A DNA stretch of 30,579 nt from Clostridium_AB sp036639235 (GCF_036639235.1 NZ_JAVWJB010000020.1:1-30579), one strand, 5' to 3'; positions 8,000-16,908 are shown, numbered from the stretch's first letter. Notes: generated by a model not told the origin, from the sequence alone. Translations and numbers: made by a program.

Positions 8000-9125
8000 C
8001 AATTACATCCTCCACATCCTGAGTGCTCATACTTGGATATAGTGGAAGTGATATCATTCCTTCAAATGCTTTCTCTGCTACTGGGAAGTCACCGTATTTA
8101 TATCCAAAAGTCTCCATATAATATGGATGAAGATGAACTGGTGTATAGTGTACACTTGTACCTATATTTTCCTCAGCTAAACACTCAATAAATTTATTTC
8201 TATCTATTGTTAGCATGTCTTCCTTAATTCTTATTACATATAAATGCCAAGCGTGTCTGTTCCCTTCTACTTCACATGGAGTAATAATCTCATTAAGCTT
8301 TCCTAGTGCTTCATTATATCTATCAGCATATTCTTTTCTAATATCCTGCATCCTTTGGATTTTGTCTAATTGACAAAGTCCAAGTGCTGCCTGCATATCA
8401 GTCATATTGTACTTATATCCAGGGTATAGTATATCGTACGCCCATGAACCACCCTTAGCAAATCTGTTCCAAGCGTTCTTGCTCATACCATGAAGACTCA
8501 TAAATCTTGCCTTTTCTGCAACCTCGTCACTGTTAGTTGTAAGCATTCCGCCTTCACCTGTACAGATATTCTTAGTAGCATAGAAACTAAACGCTGCAGT
8601 GTCACCTGTAGAACCTATCATATCACCCTTATGAGTTGTATATACAGCATGTGCTGCATCCTCAAGAACTAGTAGATTATGCCTTCTTGCAATTTCTCTA
8701 ATCCTTTCAAGATCACATGATTGTCCTGCATAGTGAACAGGAACTATAGCCTTAGTTTTTGAAGTTATCTTCTCTTCTATTTTATCCGGGTCAATACACA
8801 TAGTCTTCTCATCAATATCAACGAAAACCGGTACTGCACCTGAGTGTATTATCGTATTTGAACTAGCTGCAAATGTTAATGGAGTAGTTATTACCTCATC
8901 ACCTTCACCAATTCCATTAGCAATAAGTGCTATATGTAGCGCTGCTGTACATGAGTTCATAGCAATTGCATGCTTTGCTCCTACGTACTCAGCAAATCTC
9001 TTTTCAAATTCTATTGTTTTAGGTCCCTTAGAAAGCCAATTTGACTTTAGGGTATCAACAACAGCTTCTATTTCCTTCTCTTCTATCATTGGAAGAGCGT
9101 ATGGTAAAAATTCTGCTCTACTCAC
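7962..9125 (-). CDS. DegT/DnrJ/EryC1/StrS-family PLP sugar aminotransferase
   Basis: A 387-residue PLP enzyme that moves an amino group, usually from glutamate, to a keto group on a nucleotide sugar. The PLP-binding Lys is Lys185 in FSFYATKNICTGEGG, with LEDAAHAV (Asp156) stacking on the cofactor. The N-terminal FLPYALPMIEEKEIEAVV, PVHYAGQ, PGYKYNMTD and HAWHLYVIR resemble the ArnB/PseC branch, which usually acts on C4-keto sugars, more than WbpE, which acts on C3-keto sugars. In this locus it could serve either the 4,6-dehydratase product or the product of the Gfo/Idh oxidoreductase; it is the only aminotransferase in the window. The start is a GTG 11 bases after the GT2 stop; no ATG is better placed. 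Confidence 0.9.
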   Translation of the reverse strand: MSRAEFLPYALPMIEEKEIEAVVDTLKSNWLSKGPKTIEFEKRFAEYVGAKHAIAMNSCTAALHIALIANGIGEGDEVITTPLTFAASSNTIIHSGAVPVFVDIDEKTMCIDPDKIEEKITSKTKAIVPVHYAGQSCDLERIREIARRHNLLVLEDAAHAVYTTHKGDMIGSTGDTAAFSFYATKNICTGEGGMLTTNSDEVAEKARFMSLHGMSKNAWNRFAKGGSWAYDILYPGYKYNMTDMQAALGLCQLDKIQRMQDIRKEYADRYNEALGKLNEIITPCEVEGNRHAWHLYVIRIKEDMLTIDRNKFIECLAEENIGTSVHYTPVHLHPYYMETFGYKYGDFPVAEKAFEGMISLPLYPSMSTQDVEDVIDAVTRIVQEHRK

Positions 9126-9136
9126 CTTAAAAACAC

Positions 9137-10168
9137 CTACCTCGACATTTTTGTATTCTTGTTTATTCTATCATAATTTTTGCTTATGTGGAAAGTATAA
9201 ATACCTTCTAAAAATCCTAGTCCATAACTTGCATGAAGTATTAAAAAGCATAGCATAATTCTTGGAACGTATTTATATTTTTTATTACATGCCTTAACAG
9301 CATATACACCTGCAAGTAATGTATATAGTCCAAGTACTCCAAAATACATAACCCTTAATATACTTGAGAATATACTTGCTATACCACCAAGAATTACTCC
9401 ACATACAAATATTAAAGGAATTAGATGTCTAACTGACGCAGGCTTCTTGTGCTTTTGAATAACCCTAACCTTCCAAAAGCCATATTGATAATATTGTCTC
9501 CATAGCTTAGAAAGTGATCCTCTTGTATAGTAATGTGACTCTATACAAGGAGCTAAAAGCATTTTAAATCCTGCCTTACTTACTCTAAAATTCAGTTCAT
9601 CATCCTGGTTTCTAACAAATTCTTCATCGAATAATCCAATCTTGTCAAAAACCTCCTTCTTATATGCTCCAAATGCAACAGTATCTACAAACTCTTCCTT
9701 ATCTGAGTATCTGAAAAGTGCATTTCCTACTCCAAATGGTGAACCCATAGCAAGTGAAATAGCCTCTGATAGGTTGTTTTCACTAATATTTATAATTCTT
9801 CCACCTACAACAGCAACATTATCATCGCTTAATTTTTCTACACAGTATTTAACGTAGTCCTTATCCATGTAGGCATGGGCACCAAATATAATAATAATCT
9901 CACCCTTAGCTTGTTTAATTCCAAGGTTCATAGCTGATGGTGCTACCTTTTTCTCATTTATAACAAGCTTAATATTAGGCTCATTCTTTGAGTAGTTATT
10001 AACAATTTCCTGTGTTCTATCAGTAGACATACCGTCACATACTAGAACCTCAATATTTTCTATACCATAGCTTTGACTTGCCATAGAATCTATACACTTT
10101 TCAATGTAGTTTTCTTCATTTCTACATGGAATAACTATAGAAACAAACTTCTTTTTAGTATTATCCAT
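9137..10168 (-). CDS. GT2-family glycosyltransferase with C-terminal membrane segments (ExoA-like)
   Basis: A 343-residue inverting glycosyltransferase. The GT-A domain starts VSIVIPCRNEENYIEKCIDSM, then EVLVCDGMSTDRTQEIV (nucleotide-binding Asp), and KGEIIIIFGAHAYMD where the DxD is usually found, then NQDDELNFRVSKAGF with the ED/DD catalytic region. The last 90 residues hold two or three hydrophobic helices, as in ExoA of succinoglycan synthesis, placing it on the membrane. The ATG at 10168 lies 7-8 bases after AAGGAG; an upstream in-frame start at 10216 would overlap the preceding gene and has no binding site. The sugar transferred is unknown. Confidence 0.88.
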   Translation of the reverse strand: MDNTKKKFVSIVIPCRNEENYIEKCIDSMASQSYGIENIEVLVCDGMSTDRTQEIVNNYSKNEPNIKLVINEKKVAPSAMNLGIKQAKGEIIIIFGAHAYMDKDYVKYCVEKLSDDNVAVVGGRIINISENNLSEAISLAMGSPFGVGNALFRYSDKEEFVDTVAFGAYKKEVFDKIGLFDEEFVRNQDDELNFRVSKAGFKMLLAPCIESHYYTRGSLSKLWRQYYQYGFWKVRVIQKHKKPASVRHLIPLIFVCGVILGGIASIFSSILRVMYFGVLGLYTLLAGVYAVKACNKKYKYVPRIMLCFLILHASYGLGFLEGIYTFHISKNYDRINKNTKMSR

Positions 10169-10184
10169 TTTATATCTCCTTGAA

Positions 10185-11416
10185 CTATTTATCTGTAATA
10201 GTCTTATAGAATTCATTTACTTCACTGAAATTCTTATCTACAGTGTAGTTCTCCAAAACAAACTCTATAGCACTTTTGCCCATCTGCTCTCTTAAATCCC
10301 TATTATCAATTAAGGTCTTAATTCCCTGGTATAAACTATTAACATCTTCCTTCTTAACAAGTATTCCTGTAACCTTGTCCTCAATGGTTTCAGGAAGTCC
10401 TCCTGCATCTGTTACAACTACAGGACGTCCTACAGCCTGAGCTTCAATTGAGGATACTCCAAAGCTTTCATGAATTGATGGAATAACCGCAATGTCCATT
10501 TTAGAAAATTCTACTGGAATATTATTAAGACTTAAAAAACCAAGAAACTCCACCCTATCTTCTATATTAAGTTCCCTTACAAGACTTTTTAATTCCTCTT
10601 CCTGTGAACCCTTACCTGCTATCTTTAGAAGTATATTCTCATACTCAAGTGTTAGCTTATGAAATGCACGTATTAAGTAGTCAATTCCATAGTGTGGTTC
10701 TAAGGTCTTAATAGTCCCTATAACAATGTTATCCCTGTCCCTATTTACATCTACTGGTTTAAAGATATTAGTATCCACTCCAAATGGAGTTATCATAATC
10801 TCCTTATTAGTATAAAGCTTCGTTTCCCTAGCCATATCGCGGCTAGTTGACATTAAATAATCTGCACTTTTAAGATTATGTTCTAATACCCTACGTTTTA
10901 TACTACTGCCTCTAGGAAAGGTATATATATCACTTCCCCAGACTGACAGTACATAAGGATGAAACCCACATAGGCTACCAAGAAGTCCATAACTACTTGN
11001 NNNNNNNNNNNNNNNNNNNNNNNNNNNNNNNNNNNNNNNNNNNNNNNNNNNNNNNNNNNNNNNNNNNNNNNNNNNNNNNNNNNNNNNNNNNNNNNNNNNG
11101 ACAGTACATAAGGATGAAACCCACATAGGCTACCAAGAAGTCCATAACTACTTGCATAGTGAGCATGAAGAATATCAGGGTTTATTTCTTTAACTAATTT
11201 TCTTATAGTTAAAATTCTTGATACATATGAAGCCTTAGATAGTAGGCCTCCGTAGGCTACCTTACTACTATCTATTCCAAGGCTATGTACCTGTACCCCT
11301 TCTATTTCCCCACTATTTAAGGAAATAACATGAATATCATATCCAAGATTCTTAAAATACTTACACCATTTCTTAGTATGGGAACTTGATGCATCTGCTA
11401 AATAGCAAATTCTCAT
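10185..11416 (-). CDS. GT4-family glycosyltransferase, one intact gene split by a false gap
   Basis: The 100-N gap is flanked by the same 55 bases on both sides (10945-10999 and 11100-11154). Removing the gap and one copy leaves 1077 bases, 359 codons in one open frame, joining ...HAHYASSYGLLGSL to ...GFHPYVLSVWGSDIY without a break. The product (358 residues) has the GT-B start MRICYLADASSSHTKKW, the acceptor-side WGSDIYTFPRG, a MITPFGVDTNIF hinge, and the donor-binding HESFGVSSIEAQAVGRPVV. Read as it stands, the sequence gives two misleading fragments. The ATG lies 7 bases after GGAGG. It belongs to the locus operon, between the LRR gene and the GT2 gene. Donor sugar unknown. Confidence 0.92.
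10945..10999. repeat. 55-base duplicate, copy 1 (assembly overlap)
   Basis: Identical to 11100-11154 and running exactly up to the N run on this side. The length and position fit a contig-end overlap left by a k-mer assembler, not a biological repeat. Confidence 0.9.
11000..11099. other. Assembly gap of 100 N, probably no missing sequence
   Basis: The flanking contig ends overlap by 55 bases and the coding frame closes perfectly after merging, so the true gap is negative. Confidence 0.92.
11100..11154. repeat. 55-base duplicate, copy 2 (assembly overlap)
   Basis: Second copy of the sequence at 10945-10999, beginning directly at the first base after the N run. Confidence 0.9.
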
Positions 11417-11429
11417 AGTGACTCCTCCT

Positions 11430-12512
11430 TTAGAATATCTCCTTATTTAGGAATTCTGACTTAGTATAAACATCTGAATTCTTAAGCTTACCGTTTAAGT
11501 GCTGAATAGTTGATCTATCAGTATTCTTATCAAGGAATAGCTCATTAATCTTCTTAAGATCCTTAACTACTGATACATTAACAACGTTTGTATTAACAAC
11601 AGATAATATCTCAAGGTTTTTAAAGCCCTTTATAGGAGTTATATCTGATACAAAGTTATTAGCAACACTTAGATATTCAAGGTTTACAAGTGGAGTTATA
11701 CCCTCAATACTACGAACCCTATTATCGCTAATATCAAGTTTTTTAAGTGATGTTAGCTTTGTAATAGGAGTAATATCAACAATTGCATTTCCTGAAACGT
11801 TAAGCTGTGTAAGGTTTGTAAGTTTTTCTACACCATTTACTGAAGTTAAGCTGTTACCTGAAATATTAAGTGTCATTAATGATTCCATAGTATATAGCTT
11901 ATCTACATTACCTAGGTTATTATGTGCTACTGAAATTTCCTTAAGATTCTTAAGTGATAATACAGGTGTAATATCATCTATGTGATTTCTACTTAATTCA
12001 ATTTTAGTTATATTATTCATGCCATTAACAACGCTTATATCAAGGATGTCGTTGTTATTAATTCTCAAATCCTTAATATTTGTAAGGTTTTTAATTGGTG
12101 TTATATCTTTTATTTTGTTAACTCCAAGGAATAGGTTTTCAATTTTTTTAAGGTCCTTAATCGGTGTTATATCATCTATCTTATTCTCTGAAAGATTAAG
12201 ACTTTCTAGATTGTACATATGCTCAAGTCCATTTATATATTTAATGTTCTTCTTAGATAAATCAAGTGTCTTGATTGTTGAAACATCATGTACATATATA
12301 TCACCAAATGGCTTTTTAATTATCTCTCTCATAGCCTTTTCAAGGTTTTTGTCCTTATACTCAATAACAACGTCATTATATATAGGAACTGGCTCCTCTT
12401 TACGTAAAGTTGCAAAAATAGCACTTAGGGCTAAAATCGCTACAACACATATTGCTACTATTACTTTTTTGTTTTTAAGTAGGTTCTTAACTTTGTTCAT
12501 TAAATTACCCAT
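11430..12512 (-). CDS. Membrane-anchored leucine-rich-repeat protein (internalin-type repeats)
   Basis: A 360-residue protein with no enzymatic motif. A basic N-terminus and one hydrophobic helix (about residues 17-36) act as signal anchor or uncleaved signal peptide, so the body is outside the membrane. After a short cap region (about 45-79) come eleven consecutive leucine-rich repeats of exactly 22 residues (about 80-321), with the pattern LxxLxLxxNxIxDITPIxxLxx of internalins and Sds22-like proteins. A 39-residue tail follows; there is no LPXTG motif and no SLH or other wall-binding domain. The ATG sits 6 bases after AGGAGG. It lies inside the glycan operon, 19 bases from the acetyltransferase gene and 13 from the glycosyltransferase. 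Such a binding scaffold is unexpected there; its partner is unknown. Confidence 0.9.
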   Translation of the reverse strand: MGNLMNKVKNLLKNKKVIVAICVVAILALSAIFATLRKEEPVPIYNDVVIEYKDKNLEKAMREIIKKPFGDIYVHDVSTIKTLDLSKKNIKYINGLEHMYNLESLNLSENKIDDITPIKDLKKIENLFLGVNKIKDITPIKNLTNIKDLRINNNDILDISVVNGMNNITKIELSRNHIDDITPVLSLKNLKEISVAHNNLGNVDKLYTMESLMTLNISGNSLTSVNGVEKLTNLTQLNVSGNAIVDITPITKLTSLKKLDISDNRVRSIEGITPLVNLEYLSVANNFVSDITPIKGFKNLEILSVVNTNVVNVSVVKDLKKINELFLDKNTDRSTIQHLNGKLKNSDVYTKSEFLNKEIF

Positions 12513-12531
12513 GCTTCCCCTCCTTGAAGTA

Positions 12532-13272
12532 CTATTGATTTTCTAGAAGTTGTTCCTTAGGTACCTTTTTAAAGTTTTTAGCAGGTGACCCTAAAACTAT
12601 CATTTCTCTTTCAACGTCACGTGTTACAACACTTCCAGCTGCAACAAGACCCTCTTCATGAATTGTTTTATCAGGTAGAATAATTGCACCAGCTCCTATT
12701 CTTCCACCTCTTTTAACTGTAACACCTCTAAAGTGATTGAATCTCTCCTTATCCCTTGCTGCGTAATTATCGTTAGATGTAACTACACAAGGTGCTATAA
12801 AGGCATAATCCTCTACATCAGAATAAGCAGTTATGTATACATTGGTTTGGATTTTAACATTTGAACCTATTTTGCAGAAGTTCTCGATTGTTGCACCCTT
12901 ACCTATAATAGTTTTTTCTCCTATTGTAGTATCTTCTCTAACAACTGCCATATCAGCTATTAGGGTTTTTTCACCTATTTGACTTCCTACATATATAACA
13001 GTAGTTGCTCCTATTAGGCATCCATCTGAAATAATACAAGGTGAGTATGTTTTATCTGACTTAAATATACTATTAACAGCTCTCATAGGCTCTTTACCTA
13101 CAACAGTATTATCATCAATTCTTACATTATTTCCAACTGCTGTACCCTTGTGAATTACAACATTGTGACCAATAATACAGTTATCACCGATTACAACATC
13201 ATCTTCTATAACCACAAAGTTTCCAATTGATAGGTTGCTTCCTAATTTAGCGCTTTCTGAAATACACTTCAT
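12532..13272 (-). CDS. WbpD-like nucleotide-sugar N-acetyltransferase (left-handed beta-helix)
   Basis: A 246-residue hexapeptide-repeat protein. Most of the chain is made of (I/V/L)-G-x4 repeats forming a left-handed beta-helix, as in trimeric acetyl-CoA transferases. The C-terminal part with VTSNDNYAARDKERF, VTVKRGGRIGAGAI, GSVVTRDV and LGSPAKN closely follows WbpD/WlbB, which acetylate the 3-amino group of UDP-2-acetamido-3-amino-glucuronic acid. It is longer than WbpD (about 190) because of extra N-terminal coils, so another amino sugar is possible. The ATG lies 9 bases after AGGAG. It is 20 bases downstream of the Gfo/Idh gene, the same pairing as wbpB and wbpD. Confidence 0.82.
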   Translation of the reverse strand: MKCISESAKLGSNLSIGNFVVIEDDVVIGDNCIIGHNVVIHKGTAVGNNVRIDDNTVVGKEPMRAVNSIFKSDKTYSPCIISDGCLIGATTVIYVGSQIGEKTLIADMAVVREDTTIGEKTIIGKGATIENFCKIGSNVKIQTNVYITAYSDVEDYAFIAPCVVTSNDNYAARDKERFNHFRGVTVKRGGRIGAGAIILPDKTIHEEGLVAAGSVVTRDVEREMIVLGSPAKNFKKVPKEQLLENQ

Positions 13273-13292
13273 AATCTTATTCTCCTAAAAAT

Positions 13293-14399
13293 CTATTTTT
13301 TGATTTTTTCAACTGAAGCCATATCTGTTGAAGCAAAGTTTTCTAGTGGGAATTTAACTGGCATTCCAGTAAGTCTTGATTTATAAGCACCAAGAATAAT
13401 TGCCATACCTCTTTTACCTTCTTCTCCATTTACAAGTGGCTCACGGTCTTCACGAATAGCATCAATTGTATCCTTAAATAATGGAGTGTGTCCGAATCCA
13501 TAAACTGAATCTGGGTCTCCCTCTTGTGCTCTTAAAATATCTGCCTCTTCGTTTTCTGAAGCATCTTCAAACTTCCAAGTTTCAATCTTATTAACTGCAA
13601 GACCACCTATACATACTGTTCCCTTTTCACCAAATATGCTTAGAGTCTCCTCTAGGTTTCTTGGGTAAACACATGCTGAACCCTCGATTATTCCTATAGC
13701 ACCGCTTTTGAAACGCACTACTATAGCACCAAAGTCTTCCGCTTCAATATCTCTTAGGAAGGTATCACACTGTGCATATACTGTATCTACTTCTGAATTC
13801 ATCATCCATTGAAGTAGGTCTATATTATGAATACATTGGTTCATTAGTGTTCCACCATCTTGAGCCCATGTTCCTCTCCATGGAGCCTGCTCATAATATC
13901 CCATGTTTCTGTTCCAAAGAATTCTTGCTGTTCCATTAACTATTCTTCCGAATCTGTCCTTTTCAACAGCCCCTCTAAGGTCCTGTATAACCTTATTAAA
14001 TCTGTTTTGATGACTTACACAAAGCTTAACTGAATTATCCTTTGCACATTTAATCATTTCGTTAGCATCATCAATTGAAAGTGCCATTGGCTTTTCGACG
14101 ATTACTGATACCTTAGCATTCATACAATCAATTGCAATATCCTTATGGTATCCACTTTCAGTTGCAATAGTTGCAACATCTAGGTTTTCCTTTTGAAGCA
14201 TCTCTTTGTAGTCAGTATATACATTTACAACTGCCTCTTTGTTTGCTTCTAGGTATTGATTTTTCTTGTCATTTGCTCTTTCTTCAACAACATCACAAAC
14301 AGCTACAAGCTCTGCTTCTTCATTGTTGTTTAAAATAGCCTCAACGTGCTTATATGAAATTCTTCCGCAACCGATAATTGCAAATCTTAATTTACTCAT
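13293..14399 (-). CDS. Gfo/Idh/MocA-family oxidoreductase, probable WbpB/WlbA-like sugar 3-dehydrogenase
   Basis: A 368-residue NAD(P)-dependent enzyme. The Rossmann motif is FAIIGCGRISYKH; EKP (residues 102-104) marks the family's catalytic lysine region, and GGTLMNQCIHNIDLLQW (His191, Asp194) gives the conserved active-site His and Asp. In WbpB/WlbA this fold oxidises C3 of UDP-GlcNAc uronic acid, making the keto group for amination. The substrate is not proven by sequence alone; the assignment rests on the neighbouring WbpD-like gene and the WbpA-like gene at 17002. The ATG at 14399 lies 6 bases after GAGGTG; a GTG at 14408 is part of that site and is not used. Confidence 0.8.
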   Translation of the reverse strand: MSKLRFAIIGCGRISYKHVEAILNNNEEAELVAVCDVVEERANDKKNQYLEANKEAVVNVYTDYKEMLQKENLDVATIATESGYHKDIAIDCMNAKVSVIVEKPMALSIDDANEMIKCAKDNSVKLCVSHQNRFNKVIQDLRGAVEKDRFGRIVNGTARILWNRNMGYYEQAPWRGTWAQDGGTLMNQCIHNIDLLQWMMNSEVDTVYAQCDTFLRDIEAEDFGAIVVRFKSGAIGIIEGSACVYPRNLEETLSIFGEKGTVCIGGLAVNKIETWKFEDASENEEADILRAQEGDPDSVYGFGHTPLFKDTIDAIREDREPLVNGEEGKRGMAIILGAYKSRLTGMPVKFPLENFASTDMASVEKIKK

Positions 14400-14414
14400 C
14401 CTATTCACCTCGTA

Positions 14415-15518
14415 TTATGAAAGATCTTTAGCTACTTGATTAGCCCTAGCTTCCCAAGTATGATCTTCAAAAATCTCTTCTATTTTGTTTACCTTTTCAT
14501 TAAGTTGAAGTTTGTTCTCTAGAAGGCTCTTAAATAGCTCTTCTAAATCCTTAGTTGAATATTCAATATTGTATCCTATACCGTAGTTTTCTACTGTTTT
14601 ACCCATTGAGGTATTCTTAGTTGAAAGTAGTGGTCTTTTGTATGTCATGTATTCATACATCTTAACACCAACACATATAGTTCTATATTCAACTGGCTCA
14701 AAGAACAGGCTAAGTAGGTCTGCACCTTCCATATAAGGAACAAGATCCTTACCTGACTTATGAACAATTTCAATTCTATCATTAAGGTATTTTTCGTATT
14801 TACTTTTCCAAGTAGCCCATTCACCTTCACGGCAACATACAGTTAAATATACATTCTCTGTATTATGAACAGCTTCAAAAAGTTTTTCCATGTTATAAAG
14901 CTCTCCAATGCCTCCAACATAGAATATTTTAAGCTTACCGTTATCTTCAATAGCACGAACCTTAGAAGCTTCCCTAAGTGATGTATCAATTCCAGGAGGA
15001 AGCTCCTTTATTTCTCCCTTAAAATCAAAGGGAAGATATTCATACATCTTATCATCTGAGAAGTATAATACGTTTAAAAGCTGATTATATTTTTTAAGGT
15101 CATACTTAAAAAATGCAGTTGCTACTGCTGTTTTAAGTGCTCCAACGCTTTGTCTATATATATCAAATTTCCAATAAACATCTCTATAAAATAACCCTAT
15201 CTTGATTCCGCTTTCTCTACAAAACTTAAAGAATCCAAAATCAAGGAATGGATTTGTAGGAAGATGATGACTTTCTGTTAATAGAGTTGGTTCTGTATAA
15301 TTTTCCGCATATAAAAAGTCATACTTAACCCCATTTTTTATATTTTCCTTAATTTGGTTTATTTTCTGCTTTCTTTCAGCTGCATATCCTGAAACAACAT
15401 CAACTTCATATCCTATTTTCTTAAATGCGGCAATCATCTTCATAGGTCTTATTTGTGACCCTGATGGCTGCTTATCTGAGCCTATATAAAAAGGAATATG
15501 AAAAATACATCTAGCCAT
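14415..15518 (-). CDS. Probable GT-B-fold glycosyltransferase
   Basis: A 367-residue cytosolic protein without clear membrane helices. The N-terminal part has the loop GSDKQPSGSQIRPMKMIAAF and GYEVDVVSGY, like the acceptor domain of GT4 enzymes. The centre has ELPPGID, then KIFYVGGIGELYNMEKLFEA, resembling the link and donor domain start; GADLLSLFFEP and VKMYEYMTYKRPLLST lie where the E-x7-E donor site is expected. Conservation is weaker than in the two clear GT4 genes of the locus. The ATG at 15518 is 6 bases after GGAGG; a TTG at 15530 overlaps the binding site. It lies 13 bases after the Wzy-like gene. Donor and acceptor unknown. Confidence 0.75.
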   Translation of the reverse strand: MARCIFHIPFYIGSDKQPSGSQIRPMKMIAAFKKIGYEVDVVSGYAAERKQKINQIKENIKNGVKYDFLYAENYTEPTLLTESHHLPTNPFLDFGFFKFCRESGIKIGLFYRDVYWKFDIYRQSVGALKTAVATAFFKYDLKKYNQLLNVLYFSDDKMYEYLPFDFKGEIKELPPGIDTSLREASKVRAIEDNGKLKIFYVGGIGELYNMEKLFEAVHNTENVYLTVCCREGEWATWKSKYEKYLNDRIEIVHKSGKDLVPYMEGADLLSLFFEPVEYRTICVGVKMYEYMTYKRPLLSTKNTSMGKTVENYGIGYNIEYSTKDLEELFKSLLENKLQLNEKVNKIEEIFEDHTWEARANQVAKDLS

Positions 15519-15531
15519 AATTACCTCCAAA

Positions 15532-16908
15532 TTATTTTAGTTTATCGCTTACGTTAATTCTGTCTAGAACTTTAAACTTATCTACATAAATTGCTGTTAC
15601 CTTAATAATTAGTACAAAGGCAACACTAAATATAATTGATGAATTATAAACAAAGTCTGTAAATCCACCTTGGGTTGCATTAACAAGTAGTGTTGTTAAT
15701 ATAATGTATATCGTTATATTTATAGGAGTCTTTTTTGTTTTTATAAGAAGTAATAATACTGATTTAATTACAAATCCTACATAAACAATTGAAAGTAATG
15801 CACCCTTCATTCCAAAGTTAGCATATGCTTCACCTACAAATAATGTATTCATAACCCCTGCTATTCCCTCTACTACCTTCTCCGGTGCGTAGAAGTGCAT
15901 AGTTACAAGTCCTGATCTAAAGTGTTCCCATCCGTCAGTAAATAAGCTTAGTATACTTGGTGAAAAACTTCTTCCCTCTAGGAAAGGTATATACTGTGGG
16001 AAAAGATCTACGTGTAGGAACAATGTCCCAACCTGGGTAAACAACGTTCTTCCAAGTGGACCATTATATATATCAAACATTTGAGATAGTGAAAATCCAT
16101 TTTTAAAGTACATAAAAAGTATTGTAAACCCACAGACTCCAACAACAACTGCTAGCTTCTTTATAGGTATACTTCCTCTAACTACTATGTAGATAATAAC
16201 AAATGCAAATATATAAAATGCAAGTGGTGACTTTGCATAGTTATATGTTTTAATAAATACTGATGCTACAAATAAAACAGAAAATAGTGTATACCATCTC
16301 TTCTTATTAGTTGAAAGTGCAAAAACAAATGCTAAATAAGAAAGTATAGGTGTAAATGTTAATACAACTAGGTTTCTTACATATTGATTCATTCCACCAC
16401 CAGTAGAGATAGCGATTCTATCTGCACTAATATGTGAACCATCTCGCCCTAAAACTAAATCAAGTAGTGGTATACTTCCCATTTTTACAAACATTAAGCC
16501 TGTAAAGAACAGGCAAACAATAGCCACAAGAAGTGTAACTACAAATATGGATTTTTCTCCATCATTATTTGTTTCTCTTTCTAGATACTGGTTATACTCA
16601 AGCCTTGTATTAACCCTAAATAGCTTAGCCCAAACAATCATTGCTAAGGGCAGGATTATAGCTGTTGCTGATATTAAAAAATATGTTTTTCCTATTGTGT
16701 CCTTATCAGTTATCTTAGCTATCATATAATGCTGATCCCATCCTAGATACACTAAACTTGCCCCAATAAATGATGGAATTACAAACAAGTAAAATGCATA
16801 TGAAACTATATTAAGCTTTCCAGGATTCAGGGTTGTGCTTGCCCTATGAAATAAATAACATGATAAACAAAATAGGGATAAAACGATTACAAATTTCATG
16901 AATAACAT
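15532..16908 (-). CDS. Wzy-like oligosaccharide repeat-unit polymerase
   Basis: A 458-residue polytopic membrane protein with about ten to twelve hydrophobic helices and a large central outer loop. The loop contains PFLEGRSFSPSILSLF and NTLFVGEAYANFGMKG, the pattern seen in O-antigen/oligosaccharide repeat-unit polymerases (Wzy-type). Such proteins join flipped repeat units at the reducing end on the outer face of the membrane. It differs from the Wzy_C-type protein at 6078, so the locus has two polymerase or ligase candidates. The ATG at 16908 is 9 bases after AAGGGG; the one at 16917 touches that site and is less likely. It follows the wbpA-like gene by 93 bases containing a hairpin. Confidence 0.8.
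   Translation of the reverse strand: MLFMKFVIVLSLFCLSCYLFHRASTTLNPGKLNIVSYAFYLFVIPSFIGASLVYLGWDQHYMIAKITDKDTIGKTYFLISATAIILPLAMIVWAKLFRVNTRLEYNQYLERETNNDGEKSIFVVTLLVAIVCLFFTGLMFVKMGSIPLLDLVLGRDGSHISADRIAISTGGGMNQYVRNLVVLTFTPILSYLAFVFALSTNKKRWYTLFSVLFVASVFIKTYNYAKSPLAFYIFAFVIIYIVVRGSIPIKKLAVVVGVCGFTILFMYFKNGFSLSQMFDIYNGPLGRTLFTQVGTLFLHVDLFPQYIPFLEGRSFSPSILSLFTDGWEHFRSGLVTMHFYAPEKVVEGIAGVMNTLFVGEAYANFGMKGALLSIVYVGFVIKSVLLLLIKTKKTPINITIYIILTTLLVNATQGGFTDFVYNSSIIFSVAFVLIIKVTAIYVDKFKVLDRINVSDKLK

Noticed and set aside
10945..11154. Real direct repeats, for example target-site duplication around an unseen mobile element
   Set aside because: 55 bases is far longer than a target-site duplication, the copies end exactly at the N run, and merging restores an intact conserved protein.
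10898..11416. A separate 172-residue protein made of the start of the glycosyltransferase read through the N run
   Set aside because: Its last part is the out-of-frame duplicate of the 55-base overlap; merging the contigs gives one normal gene.
11620..12280. A tandem DNA repeat or CRISPR-like array
   Set aside because: The periodicity of 66 bases comes from the 22-residue leucine-rich repeats; units differ too much at DNA level and there are no spacers.
12019..12546. Plus-strand open frame of 175 codons rich in Leu, Ile and Ser
   Set aside because: It is the antisense shadow of the leucine-rich repeats and their periodic codons.
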